Below, piece after piece: positions 35,374 through 43,782 of a stretch of DNA of 64,000 bases. Under the pieces are notes generated by a model that saw only the letters and a program-made list of their open reading frames with translations, was not told the origin of the DNA and searched no databases. Position numbers and translations under genes: made by a program. Numbering within the stretch: the stretch's first letter is position 1; the number at the start of each line of letters is the position of its first letter. The stretch is from Elusimicrobiota bacterium (GTDB lineage: Bacteria; Elusimicrobiota; Elusimicrobia; FEN-1173): positions 1 through 64,000 of the forward strand of contig JADKCG010000015.1 of NCBI GenBank assembly GCA_016714745.1, written 5' to 3'.

Positions 35374-38300
35374 CTAATTCTTCCGTGGATGGGTTTCTCG
35401 AATGGATCTGAAAAATCGATCTTCGGGGAGGATGAATTGATCCGTGTAAAATCCATCCATGACAGAGATCAATTTATCCATGGTATTCAAATGCCCGTGA
35501 GGAGAATGAAAAGCCGCCCAAACGGCCTGATCGTCAGACAGGCTTAAATGCAACAACTCAAGAATTTTCCGGTGCCCTCTTCTCATGGACTCGTTGCCGT
35601 TCGTTTTCGCTGACATCCAGATTCGATTGACCGCCAAATATGCCAGCGCGTGGGATTTCTCATCATTCTGATAATAACGTCGCAAATGGTAAAAATGTTC
35701 GATGGTTCCCTCGAAAAACTGAACAAATATTTGGAGAGCCATTTCAGCTTTGATCCGCTCAATGTAGGCCTCCTCATTCGGATCGTCCCCCTCTTCAGAC
35801 ATGGGGTTGACCTCGGGGGGGAGAGCCCGGATCAACGAACCATCAGGTTTAAGCACCAACTTCAGCACAGGGTCCCCATGTGATTCAAAGGTTTTTAAAT
35901 TGTCTTTCAAAGAAACACAAATGAAGTGCTTCACTCGAGCGAGGGCGATTCGCGTGTTCCAGTCCAAAACAGCGTATTCGATGTCTCTCCGATCCTGTTT
36001 TATGAACATTTTTAATTTTGCTTCTTCAGCGGCGGCGATGTGATCGACAAAAACCATTCCCACCAGTGCTCCTGAATTGGTCGGCAGGACGGCAGGAAAT
36101 TCTGTTTTGGTTCCCACATTTATGACCGGATAAATGGTTATGGGTTGACCCATATAGGACACCCGATGCGAATGGTCTCGATCAACAAGCAGGAGACGGT
36201 CAAACAGAGTCAAGTCGCCGATCGCTAAATTGTTCGGTAGCAATAAGTAGGTTTGAAGGGCTTCTAAGAAATGAATAATGTCATCCCCTGCTTCTTCCGG
36301 TGAAAACAAATTCCCCAGGGTGTCATTAAGGTCAAGAGCTTGTTTAATCTCCCTCAAAATGAGGCTGAGCCGATCTCCCTCAGCAAGTTTTTCTTTACTC
36401 GGCAATATCAACGGGAGATACGCTTTCCGAAATTTCGGGTACCATGTTTGCAACGTGGCGCCATTGACCCGATTTTTTGACTTTTGCTTTGTTGCCGGCA
36501 GAGCCAGCTTGACATTGGCAAAACGGTGGGAGAGAGTGACCCCCTCGTAAAACGCCAGGACAGCTCCCGCGAGAACTGCCGTCAAGGCGCCCCCCGTCTC
36601 CGCGGGAGCCAAAGAAACAACTGCGGTAAAGGCCCCGACCCCAAAACCAGTAAAGATCACGAACCCCAAAGAAACAAAGGGAAAATAGAGCCAAGCGACG
36701 ATTTTTTTATAGGGAGCGGGGGTGGAGTCTTGTAGAGCGAAGAACACCTTCTGGTGCCCCCACAGAAACCAGACCAGGGAGACACTTCCGCTCACAAGAA
36801 AAACCCATGGGGAAACCGGAGAAATCAGCGCATCATATAAGAGAGTGGAAAGAATCGGGAGAACGTCCACGAACTCTTTTCGTATTTGGATCGGATTGAT
36901 CCTGTCCTCAATCGAAAATTCGTTTTTCAGAAATTCTTTCGTTTGCACCCATCCCTCGCGAAGACCCCTTGCCACAGACAGCATGTCCCTCCCGGTTTCC
37001 ACCACTTTCTTGATTTTCGTTGAGGTCATTTCGATCAAAAGAAACGCCTCTCGATTTCGACCAGAAAGCCGAAGACGAACATGATCCCCCCCTATTTTGA
37101 CGGCTCCCAAAATTCCCACACCGCCCAAGCCGCTGTAAAGAACCTGGGGATCCAGATTCATCGAAAGACCGCCCAAGTAAAGAGCGCCCGTCACCGACAG
37201 AAGGGGGAGCAGTGTATGAAGAATCCCAGGAGAAACCGGGTGATCGGCCAGAAACAACTTTTCCCCTTGAAACAACTTTTCAAGGGGCGTCTTCTCCTGA
37301 GTAAAAACGGAGAGATACGCAGACCCTTCGGCCGTGTTCAATTTTTCGATTTTCGGGACGAAAGAGACCACCGTCACGCCGGCTTTTGTCAGTTTTTCCG
37401 TCAAACCCTCGGCATGGAACCCTCCCGTCACCAGAACAGCCACTTGCCCCGACGTTTCTCCCATGGCACGGAGTAAATGGTCCCCCATCGCTTGATCTCG
37501 TCTTTTGGCTTCCCGATAAAAGGATTCAAACGGTTTCAGATTTTCCTCAACAATCGTTTCCCCTGAACTTCCGGTTACATATTCATCCCATTCCCCCGGA
37601 GTCAAACTAAACTCCACCAGTTTTTCAGTTAAAGCGAGGGTTTTGGATTGGGCCACCAGTCGTCGCTCTTCCGGCGTTTGAGCGAGACGTCGATACGTTT
37701 CTTGTTCCAGCCAACGAATGTCGTGATACAACGATTCCGGATTTATTTTGTCCGCCAGCAGAACGTACTGAAGATAATTGTCCATGGCCGGGAATTTCTC
37801 CAGTAAAATTCCGGTCTGTTTGCAGAGCCGGTTTAGCCGGGCATAGAAATCGGCGGGGCGAACCTGTCCCGCGCGGTAGGCCAGGGTTACGGCCAAGAGG
37901 TCACTCTCCTGGGGGGGAGATATTTTTCGAGCCAGATGCTCGACCAACGCGTTCCGTTCCTGTTCCACCCGACTAAAATCCATCTCCCGTTCCATGCTCA
38001 CCGCTTTGAAATATTGACGGAGAGAGAGAGGAAGTGATTCTTTTTTCTGTTGAGAAATCATGACTTGAACGAAGTCGCCCAAGGACAGTTTCCGCGCCCC
38101 ATAAGCCGCGGCCTGAGCATCAAATTTCAGCAGAGCGGAGGAGAACGCCTTCGTTTTCTCTTGTTCCAACGCTCGCGCCCTCCCGCGAAGAGTCTTCTGA
38201 ATTTTGCTCTGTAACGGAATGGCCTGCCGGTAGGCTTCCACATTGGCGTTGTAGTGAACAGGATCGTCGATCCCGATGACCGGGCAGAGGGGACCGGTGC

Positions 38301-38892
38301 CACTCAATGCCGCATGGATCGGGCCAGAAATCTTATTTTCTTTCAAAAGATAATCCGCCGCCTGTCGAAGCGCCTGCCGATTTTGAAAATCCCGAAACGG
38401 TTGCAACGGGATCTCTCCCGAGGCCCCTTCTAAGGCCAACAAGTTCGCCTTCCCCTCCGCCAGAAGACCCTCGATGGCGGCCCCGATGTTTCGCTGGGCC
38501 TCTGCATTCATATGAACATCTTGGATGTGTAAAACCAACGGATGGGCCCGGGAAGGCGTGGGAGGAACCGAAACTTTTCGAATGGTTCCATGATGGAACG
38601 ACAGTGCCGCCAAAAGCGATCGGTGAATTTTTAGAAATTCCGGCGGCAGACCTTCCGTCATGAAAAGCGACAGGGTTGACTCTTTTCCGTAAGAACTTAA
38701 TTTCGAAAGAAGCGGTCCCCTCGCGGGGACCAAGGAAACCAAGGATTTCATGGCCGCACGCTGATGCGCCACCGCGCCCCGACGCTCCGACCAAAAACGG
38801 GACTCTCGGCCATACACAACAAGGCCGTTTACCCAGAAATGGAGGACCGAAAGCGTGAGGGCAAACCCCCTGTAAAATCTCTCTCTTTTCAC
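35374..38892 (-). CDS. Giant envelope protein of unknown function (1172 aa frame)
   Basis: The first 28 residues form a signal or anchor segment. The N-terminal half contains a region with HIQDVHMNAEAQRNIGAAIE...LLALEGASG and, later, QVAVLVTGGFHAEGL, a layout loosely like the ChaN/TraB type of fold (an acidic strand near the start and a GxxH motif at the end); this is a weak analogy. Hydrophobic stretches follow at about 565-600 and 690-800, then a soluble C-terminal third. The last 11 residues look like a frameshift tail, and translation probably should continue into the 464-residue frame. Large proteins like this are seen in Omnitrophota/Elusimicrobiota genomes, but I cannot name a function. 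Confidence 0.6.
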   Translation of the reverse strand: MKRERFYRGFALTLSVLHFWVNGLVVYGRESRFWSERRGAVAHQRAAMKSLVSLVPARGPLLSKLSSYGKESTLSLFMTEGLPPEFLKIHRSLLAALSFHHGTIRKVSVPPTPSRAHPLVLHIQDVHMNAEAQRNIGAAIEGLLAEGKANLLALEGASGEIPLQPFRDFQNRQALRQAADYLLKENKISGPIHAALSGTGPLCPVIGIDDPVHYNANVEAYRQAIPLQSKIQKTLRGRARALEQEKTKAFSSALLKFDAQAAAYGARKLSLGDFVQVMISQQKKESLPLSLRQYFKAVSMEREMDFSRVEQERNALVEHLARKISPPQESDLLAVTLAYRAGQVRPADFYARLNRLCKQTGILLEKFPAMDNYLQYVLLADKINPESLYHDIRWLEQETYRRLAQTPEERRLVAQSKTLALTEKLVEFSLTPGEWDEYVTGSSGETIVEENLKPFESFYREAKRRDQAMGDHLLRAMGETSGQVAVLVTGGFHAEGLTEKLTKAGVTVVSFVPKIEKLNTAEGSAYLSVFTQEKTPLEKLFQGEKLFLADHPVSPGILHTLLPLLSVTGALYLGGLSMNLDPQVLYSGLGGVGILGAVKIGGDHVRLRLSGRNREAFLLIEMTSTKIKKVVETGRDMLSVARGLREGWVQTKEFLKNEFSIEDRINPIQIRKEFVDVLPILSTLLYDALISPVSPWVFLVSGSVSLVWFLWGHQKVFFALQDSTPAPYKKIVAWLYFPFVSLGFVIFTGFGVGAFTAVVSLAPAETGGALTAVLAGAVLAFYEGVTLSHRFANVKLALPATKQKSKNRVNGATLQTWYPKFRKAYLPLILPSKEKLAEGDRLSLILREIKQALDLNDTLGNLFSPEEAGDDIIHFLEALQTYLLLPNNLAIGDLTLFDRLLLVDRDHSHRVSYMGQPITIYPVINVGTKTEFPAVLPTNSGALVGMVFVDHIAAAEEAKLKMFIKQDRRDIEYAVLDWNTRIALARVKHFICVSLKDNLKTFESHGDPVLKLVLKPDGSLIRALPPEVNPMSEEGDDPNEEAYIERIKAEMALQIFVQFFEGTIEHFYHLRRYYQNDEKSHALAYLAVNRIWMSAKTNGNESMRRGHRKILELLHLSLSDDQAVWAAFHSPHGHLNTMDKLISVMDGFYTDQFILPEDRFFRSIRETHPRKN

Positions 38893-38954
38893 AATGAAAA
38901 GTATAAGGTTTGGGGATTAAGATTTTCGAAAGAAGTTGTAAATTTCTTGTAAAT

Positions 38955-39064
38955 TCAACCTGGATTTCCCGGGGGGCACAGGGCTACCGATGACAGAGCG
39001 AGGAAAAGAATTTCCCAGCCCTCCCGGGAGGAGATGCTCGGTCAACCGAAATTTTTAGGCTAAC
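38955..39064 (+). repeat. Dispersed palindromic element, copy C
   Basis: It shares with copy B the blocks TGGATTTCCCGG, GGCACAGGGCTACCG, GACAG, AAAGAATTT, CCAGCCCTCCCGG, GATGCTC, GTCAACCGAAATTTTTAGG and CTAAC. The stop codon of the receiver gene (39062-39060) is inside its right end. It separates the giant-protein gene start from the receiver gene. Confidence 0.8.
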
Positions 39065-39434
39065 GGGACCCCGCGAGGGCGGTTTGGACGGAATCGTTGA
39101 GGTTTTTGAGGGTAAACGGCTTTGAGAGGTAAGACTGGATTTCGCGGCCGATGTAATGGCGCACGTTCGATTCATCGCAAACCGTACACAAGATGATGGG
39201 AATATCGGGAAACCGGTGTTTGATGGCGATGGAGGTTTCTACACCGTTCATGCCGGGCATTCGAAGGTCCATAATGATCACATCGACCGATCGAGTTTCT
39301 AAAACCATGAGAGACTCTTCGCCCGAAGAGACCACTAAAACACTTAACCCCTGAGATTCCAGTTCTTCCCGCATCACATCCTGAATAGCGGCATCGTCTT
39401 CCACCACCAGGACCACGCCCGAAGAGTGTGTCAA
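39060..39434 (-). CDS. Stand-alone response regulator receiver protein
   Basis: The 124-residue protein is a single CheY-like domain: acidic pair in VVEDDAA, phospho-acceptor aspartate in IIMDLRMPG, and the conserved lysine in YLSKPFT. The switch threonine is in ILCTVCDES. It has no output domain and no kinase next to it; the hybrid kinase is about 30 kb away. The start appears to be a TTG at 39434. Confidence 0.85.
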   Translation of the reverse strand: MTHSSGVVLVVEDDAAIQDVMREELESQGLSVLVVSSGEESLMVLETRSVDVIIMDLRMPGMNGVETSIAIKHRFPDIPIILCTVCDESNVRHYIGREIQSYLSKPFTLKNLNDSVQTALAGSR

Positions 39435-39513
39435 TGAGTCTCCGACTTACAGTGGTTGCCCCGTCGCCGAGGTCACGCCTATCCCGCCCGATGAATCGGG
39501 CCGCACCAAAACC

Positions 39514-39753
39514 TTACCCTTCCATCGTGTCGTGAGTCACCGGGTCCACATGAACCCCCTGACTTTTCAGCCAAGCGATGGCCGCATCCAAGGTGGGTTC
39601 GTCGCCTTCCAATTCGAGCACGCTTTCGCCCGTTTTTTCAGTGATCTTCGCTCGGCGAACGTTGAAAATAATGTCGAATTTTTTTGACATTTCCCACGTG
39701 AGCGGTTTTTGAACCAAATCTGTTCGAAAGACCAAGTGAACGCGTTTCTTCAC
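39514..39753 (-). CDS. NIL-domain protein
   Basis: NIL domains occur at the C-terminus of MetN and in proteins linked to sulfur amino acid synthesis. This 79-residue protein starts at GTG 39753 (VKKRVHLVFRTDLVQKPLTW) and has the family pattern IIFNVRRAKITEKTGESVLELEG with DAAIAWLKSQGVHV. The start follows the moaD stop within 2 bp. With thrC and moaD it suggests a sulfur-carrier based route to cysteine or homocysteine. Confidence 0.85.
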   Translation of the reverse strand: MKKRVHLVFRTDLVQKPLTWEMSKKFDIIFNVRRAKITEKTGESVLELEGDEPTLDAAIAWLKSQGVHVDPVTHDTMEG

Positions 39754-39754
39754 G

Positions 39755-40033
39755 TTAGCATCCCCCGGCAATGGCGGGGACAACGCTGACCTCGGCCCCT
39801 GCGGGAACCGCCGTTTTTGCGCCGTCCTTAAACCGGATGTCTTCCCCGTTCACAAAAACATTGATGAAACGGCGAATCTGTCCGGTTTCATCGCACAAAC
39901 GTTCTTTCAAGCCGGGATATTTCTTCTCCAAATCAACAATGACCTCGACCACCGTTTGGCCTTCCACATCGACGACAGCTTGATCTTTTGTCAAACGGCG
40001 AAGCGGGGCGGGAATTCGAACCTTGGCAGACAT
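39755..40033 (-). CDS. MoaD/ThiS-family ubiquitin-like sulfur carrier
   Basis: The 92-residue beta-grasp protein carries sulfur as a C-terminal thiocarboxylate in this family. It has RRFINVFVNGEDIRF, then VPAGAEVSVVPAIAGGC. The active diglycine is therefore followed by one extra residue, a cysteine, whereas active carriers must end in GG. No molybdopterin genes are nearby. The thrC-moaD-NIL neighbourhood fits CysO- or HcyS-like carriers for amino acid sulfur rather than cofactor synthesis. Confidence 0.88.
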   Translation of the reverse strand: MSAKVRIPAPLRRLTKDQAVVDVEGQTVVEVIVDLEKKYPGLKERLCDETGQIRRFINVFVNGEDIRFKDGAKTAVPAGAEVSVVPAIAGGC

Positions 40034-40045
40034 GGCGCTTTCTCC

Positions 40046-41296
40046 TTAAGGACGAGGGGGCACAGCCGTCACCCGTTCATACAGTTCCCGAAATTCCTCC
40101 AACTTGGGAGAAATTTCATTCATGGGCGACGTACGTCCGGCAACCGCCTCAATCGTTTTAAACCCATTTCCGGTGATGTAAGCCACCACCAGCTCGTCGG
40201 ATGAAATGATACCAGTCCGCGCGAGCTTTTTCAACACGGCCGTCGTCACTCCCCCGGCGGTTTCGGTAAAAATTCCTTCTGTGCGAGCCAACAAGCGGAT
40301 GCCGTCGATGATTTCAGCGTCAGTGGCGGTATCGGCCCCGCCGTGGGTCTCATGCACGATGCGCGCCGCGTAGGGCCCGTCAGCGGGGTTGCCAATGGCG
40401 AGGGATTTCGCGATGGTTTTTGGTCGAACCGGGCGGAGGATATCGGTTTTTTCACGAATGGCCGTCACGACCGGAGAACAACCGTCCGCCTGGGCGATGG
40501 ACATCTTGGTCTTGTGTTTCGGGATCAACCCGATCCCTTCTAATTCTTTAAATCCCTTGTGAATTTTGGTGAGAAGCGATCCGCTGGCGGCAGGAACCAC
40601 GCAGTGGTCCGGCGCGCGCCAGCCCAACTGTTCGGCCACCTCAAACGCCAGGGTTTTGGACCCTTCCGAATAATAGGGACGGAGGTTTACATTGACGAAG
40701 GCCCATTTATACATATCCGCGACTTCGGCACACAGGCGATTGACTTCATCGTAATTGCCATGGACACCGACAATCACTGGGTCGTAAATGCCCGCTCCGA
40801 TCACTTTTCCGGATTCCAAATCTGCGGGCATAAAAACAAACGTGCGAAACCCCGCGGCCGCGCCATAGGCCGCCACGGCCCCGGCCAAATTCCCGGTCGA
40901 GGCGCAGGCCACGGTATCAAACCCCAACTCCCGCGCCCGTGAGAGCGCCACGCTCACCACACGGTCTTTAAAAGAATAGGTGGGGTTCACCGCATCGTTT
41001 TTGATGAAGAGGTTCGAGAGACCCAGTTCCTTTCCCAACCGTTTGGCATGGAAAAGCGGCGTCATTCCCTCATGAATTGAAATAACGTTGTCGGTCTCAA
41101 CGGGAAGCAAATCCCAATAGCGCCACAGGGTGTGCGGGCCAGACTCGATTTTCCCGTGCGTCAGAGACCGTTTAATGAAATCGTAGTTGTAATCGACTTC
41201 AAGGGGGCCGAAACAAAATTCACAGACGTGAATGGCCTGGAGCGGATAGAGCCGCTCACATTCCTTGCACTTCAACCCTTTCATTTTCTGGGACAT
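40046..41296 (-). CDS. thrC: Threonine synthase (or related PLP-dependent synthase)
   Basis: The 416-residue protein starts MSQKMKGLKC with a rubredoxin-like zinc ribbon (CKEC...CEFC), then the fold-type II PLP core: PLP lysine in NPTYSFKDRVV, ACASTGNLAGAVAAYGA and AASGSLLTKIHKGF. This is the class of ThrC with an N-terminal zinc ribbon. The frame is open to 41350 but the ATG at 41296 gives the family start. Because moaD and NIL genes follow directly, it could act on O-phosphohomoserine with a protein-bound sulfur donor instead of water; the sequence cannot decide. Confidence 0.85.
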   Translation of the reverse strand: MSQKMKGLKCKECERLYPLQAIHVCEFCFGPLEVDYNYDFIKRSLTHGKIESGPHTLWRYWDLLPVETDNVISIHEGMTPLFHAKRLGKELGLSNLFIKNDAVNPTYSFKDRVVSVALSRARELGFDTVACASTGNLAGAVAAYGAAAGFRTFVFMPADLESGKVIGAGIYDPVIVGVHGNYDEVNRLCAEVADMYKWAFVNVNLRPYYSEGSKTLAFEVAEQLGWRAPDHCVVPAASGSLLTKIHKGFKELEGIGLIPKHKTKMSIAQADGCSPVVTAIREKTDILRPVRPKTIAKSLAIGNPADGPYAARIVHETHGGADTATDAEIIDGIRLLARTEGIFTETAGGVTTAVLKKLARTGIISSDELVVAYITGNGFKTIEAVAGRTSPMNEISPKLEEFRELYERVTAVPPRP

Positions 41297-41330
41297 CGTT
41301 CGTCTCCTGGGAGCGCCCAAAAACAAAAAT

Positions 41331-41354
41331 CCCCGAGGAGCTCGCTCCACGGGG
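41331..41354 (-). terminator. Intrinsic terminator between the PilZ gene and thrC
   Basis: On the minus strand CCCCG-TGGAG-CGAG-CTCC-TCGGGG folds into a stem and is followed by ATTTTTGTTTTT. It lies 38 bp after the PilZ gene and 35 bp ahead of thrC, so it could also work as an attenuator for thrC. Confidence 0.6.
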
Positions 41355-41391
41355 GCGCTGGACCAGAAATTATTAAATCAGGGGACCAAAG

Positions 41392-41838
41392 TCAAATTTT
41401 TAACTTAATGGGTTTTTGGCAAAAATCCCAGTAGGAACAATTCCGCTTGCACACGTTCGCCATGGCAAAAGCCATTCCCGCTTCGCAGACGCGGTAATCG
41501 TACGCCACTTTTCGAATCGCGTCCAAGACAGTGGGCGGAGTGTCAATAAAACTGATCCCGATATTGGTCCCGCTGGGATCGTCTTCAACCCACACCGCCT
41601 GCCCCAGTACCCGACATTTTTGGAGCAACCCGGGAAAATCAATATCGATCCAAAATTTCTTCCCCTTGCCCACTTTCATATGAATCAAGGCGCTCATGCC
41701 CCCCTCGGACATATTGAAGATCAGTCCCGTTTGGGGCGGTTTGATACGCCCCGTAAAACCAATAGGGGAAAAGGTAACGCGGGATCCCTCTTTGGGACTG
41801 AACGGAACGCGGTATGTTTTTCGACGATCGATTTCCAT
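41392..41838 (-). CDS. PilZ-domain protein with a four-cysteine tail
   Basis: PilZ domains bind cyclic di-GMP. The 148-residue protein starts MEIDRRKTYRVPF, with the arginine motif RRKTYR, and has the second motif NMSEGGMSA (N/DxSxxG) at 42-50. Residues 118-140 hold four cysteines (118, 130, 134, 140) in a CX11CX3CX5C pattern, not part of the standard PilZ fold and possibly a metal or redox site. It lies between gatB and thrC. Confidence 0.82.
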   Translation of the reverse strand: MEIDRRKTYRVPFSPKEGSRVTFSPIGFTGRIKPPQTGLIFNMSEGGMSALIHMKVGKGKKFWIDIDFPGLLQKCRVLGQAVWVEDDPSGTNIGISFIDTPPTVLDAIRKVAYDYRVCEAGMAFAMANVCKRNCSYWDFCQKPIKLKI

Positions 41839-41903
41839 AGGAGATCACCTCTCTCCTATGTATACACCCAATTTGAGGAATCGTCCAGGGGAAAGCGGTG
41901 AAG

Positions 41904-43366
41904 TTAAATTCCGAGCTTTTCTTTTAGAAGTTGTTGGACCGTCTGCGGGTTGGCGCGGCCACCGGACTTTTTCATCACATGGCCCACCAAAGACCCAATG
42001 GCCCCGGCCTTTCCCCCCTTTATATCGGCCACCACTTTGGGATTGGCGGCCAGAGCATCGTCCACCCAGCGGGCGATCTCGCCGGCATCTTCCACTTGAA
42101 CGAGACCCTTGGCTTTCACAATACTTTCGGGGTCTCCCCCATCGGTAAACATGTGGTCAAAAACCGCCTTGGCGGCCTTGCTGTTCACCACGCCTTTGAG
42201 GACCAAGCGAACCAAATCGGCCAAATGGACCGGCGAAATAGGAGATTCGTCCAAAGATTTCCGTTGGGTGTTCAATCGTCCCAGCAGTTCCGTCGTCAAC
42301 CAGTTGCTGAGCGGTTTGGCGGCCGCCGGGCGATCGGCCCCATCAAACCGCGCGAGCGCGGCCGCAAAAAAGTCCGCCAGTTTTTTTCGGCGGTCAACAC
42401 GGCCGCGTCATAGGGGGAGAGACCCAACTCTGATTCATAGCGAACCCGCCGCGCTTCGGGCAATTCCGGGAGCGATTGTCGCAGGGTGTCCACATACTCT
42501 TTCGACAATTCCAGGGGAACCAAATCCGGATCAGGGAAATAGCGGTAGTCGTGAGCTTCTTCCTTGGACCGCATGGATTGCGTCGTGCCTTGATCCTGGC
42601 TCCACAACCGGGTTTCCTGCACCACCCGTCCGCCCCCCTCCACCAACGCCGTTTGACGAGCGACTTCATGGGTGATCGCGTCCCGGACACTGCGCATGGA
42701 ATTCATGTTTTTCACTTCCGCTCGGGTGCCCAAGGCCTCCTGCCCGACGGGCCGAATGGAGACGTTGGCATCGCACCGCATGGATCCTTTTTCCATATCG
42801 CAGTCGGACACCCCCACATAGCGGAGGATCGTGCGCAGGTTTTCCAAATAGGTGCTGGCCTCTTCGGCCGATCGAATATCCGGTTCTGAAACGATTTCCA
42901 TGAGCGGAACACCCGTGCGATTGAGGTCCACCAGAGAATAATCCAAGGCCCGGCTCCCCACCGCGTGCAACAGTTTTCCCGCGTCTTCTTCCAAATGGAT
43001 CCGCTGAATGCGAACCGTTTTCTTTTTGCCGGGTTGGGGTTCGATGTCCAAATGACCGTGAATGGCCAGAGGAAGATCGGCTTGTGAAATTTGATAGTTT
43101 TTTGGAAGATCCGGATAGAAATATTGCTTACGGGCAAACACCGACCGTTCGTTGATGCGACACCCCAACGCCAACGCCGCCCGGACCAACCCTTCCACGG
43201 CCTGCCGGTTCAATACCGGAAGGACCCCGGGATACCCGCAACACACCGGGCATATTTGGGTATTGGCGTCTGCCCCGAACGCGGTCGGGCAGGAACAGAA
43301 AATTTTGCTGTCGGTTTTAAGCTGAACATGCACTTCAAGCCCAATCACCATCTCATACGTTGTCAC
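41904..43366 (-). CDS. gatB: Aspartyl/glutamyl-tRNA amidotransferase subunit GatB, frameshifted
   Basis: GatB binds misacylated tRNA in the GatCAB complex that makes Gln-tRNA and Asn-tRNA. The first frame (43366-42390) has the start VIGLEVHVQLKTDSKIFC, zinc cysteines (FCSCP, CPVCCG), DYSLVDLNRTGVPLMEIVSEPD and KNMNSMRSVRDAI. The second (about 42380-41904) has the C-terminal YqeY-like tail (TELLGRLN to QLLKEKLGI). Adding one A to the A7 run (T7 at 42381-42387) joins TAEKKLADFF and yields about 487 residues. The GTG at 43366 overlaps the nudix stop (GTGA). Confidence 0.92.
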
Positions 43367-43782
43367 GCGTCGACCCCTTTTGAGATCCGCTCTATAATTT
43401 GCACGTCAGAGGGATACGTCACCAAATTTTTCGCCTCCGCCAACAGGCACCAGCGACTATCCAATACTTCGTCCGGGTCCCATTCCCCGATACGGTCCTC
43501 CGCTTCCATCCGATACCAGTGCACCGTTTTCAGCACGGGTTTTCCGTCGCGCGTCAACGGGTATTCCACATCCAAAAGGGGTCCCAAAATTTTGCACCGC
43601 CACCCCGTTTCTTCTTCCACTTCGCGGAGCGCGGCCATCTCCGTCGTTTCCCCTTTCTCCAAATGGCCTTTCGGAAAAGTCCACACCACTTGGCCCTGCA
43701 AATTCTTGACCTTGATCAACAAGAGACCGGCGTGTCCCATCACCACCCCGCCCGCCGAAACCTCCCTTGCCGGCCGGGTCAA
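43363..43782 (-). CDS. NUDIX hydrolase
   Basis: The protein has about 139 residues from the TTG at 43782. The Nudix box is complete: GHLEKGETTEMAALREVEEETGW. The N-terminal REVSAGGVVMG and the general look resemble the Ap4A hydrolase/MutT-like subgroup. The TTG overlaps the gatA stop (TTGA), as at other junctions here. It is unusual to find it between gatA and gatB. The substrate is unknown. Confidence 0.88.
   Translation of the reverse strand: MTRPAREVSAGGVVMGHAGLLLIKVKNLQGQVVWTFPKGHLEKGETTEMAALREVEEETGWRCKILGPLLDVEYPLTRDGKPVLKTVHWYRMEAEDRIGEWDPDEVLDSRWCLLAEAKNLVTYPSDVQIIERISKGVDA

Noticed and set aside
43457..43778. GatA C-terminal tail read in the main frame to 43457
   Set aside because: This tail is glycine/arginine-rich out-of-frame reading of the nudix gene; the real GatA end is in another frame, stopping at 43779.
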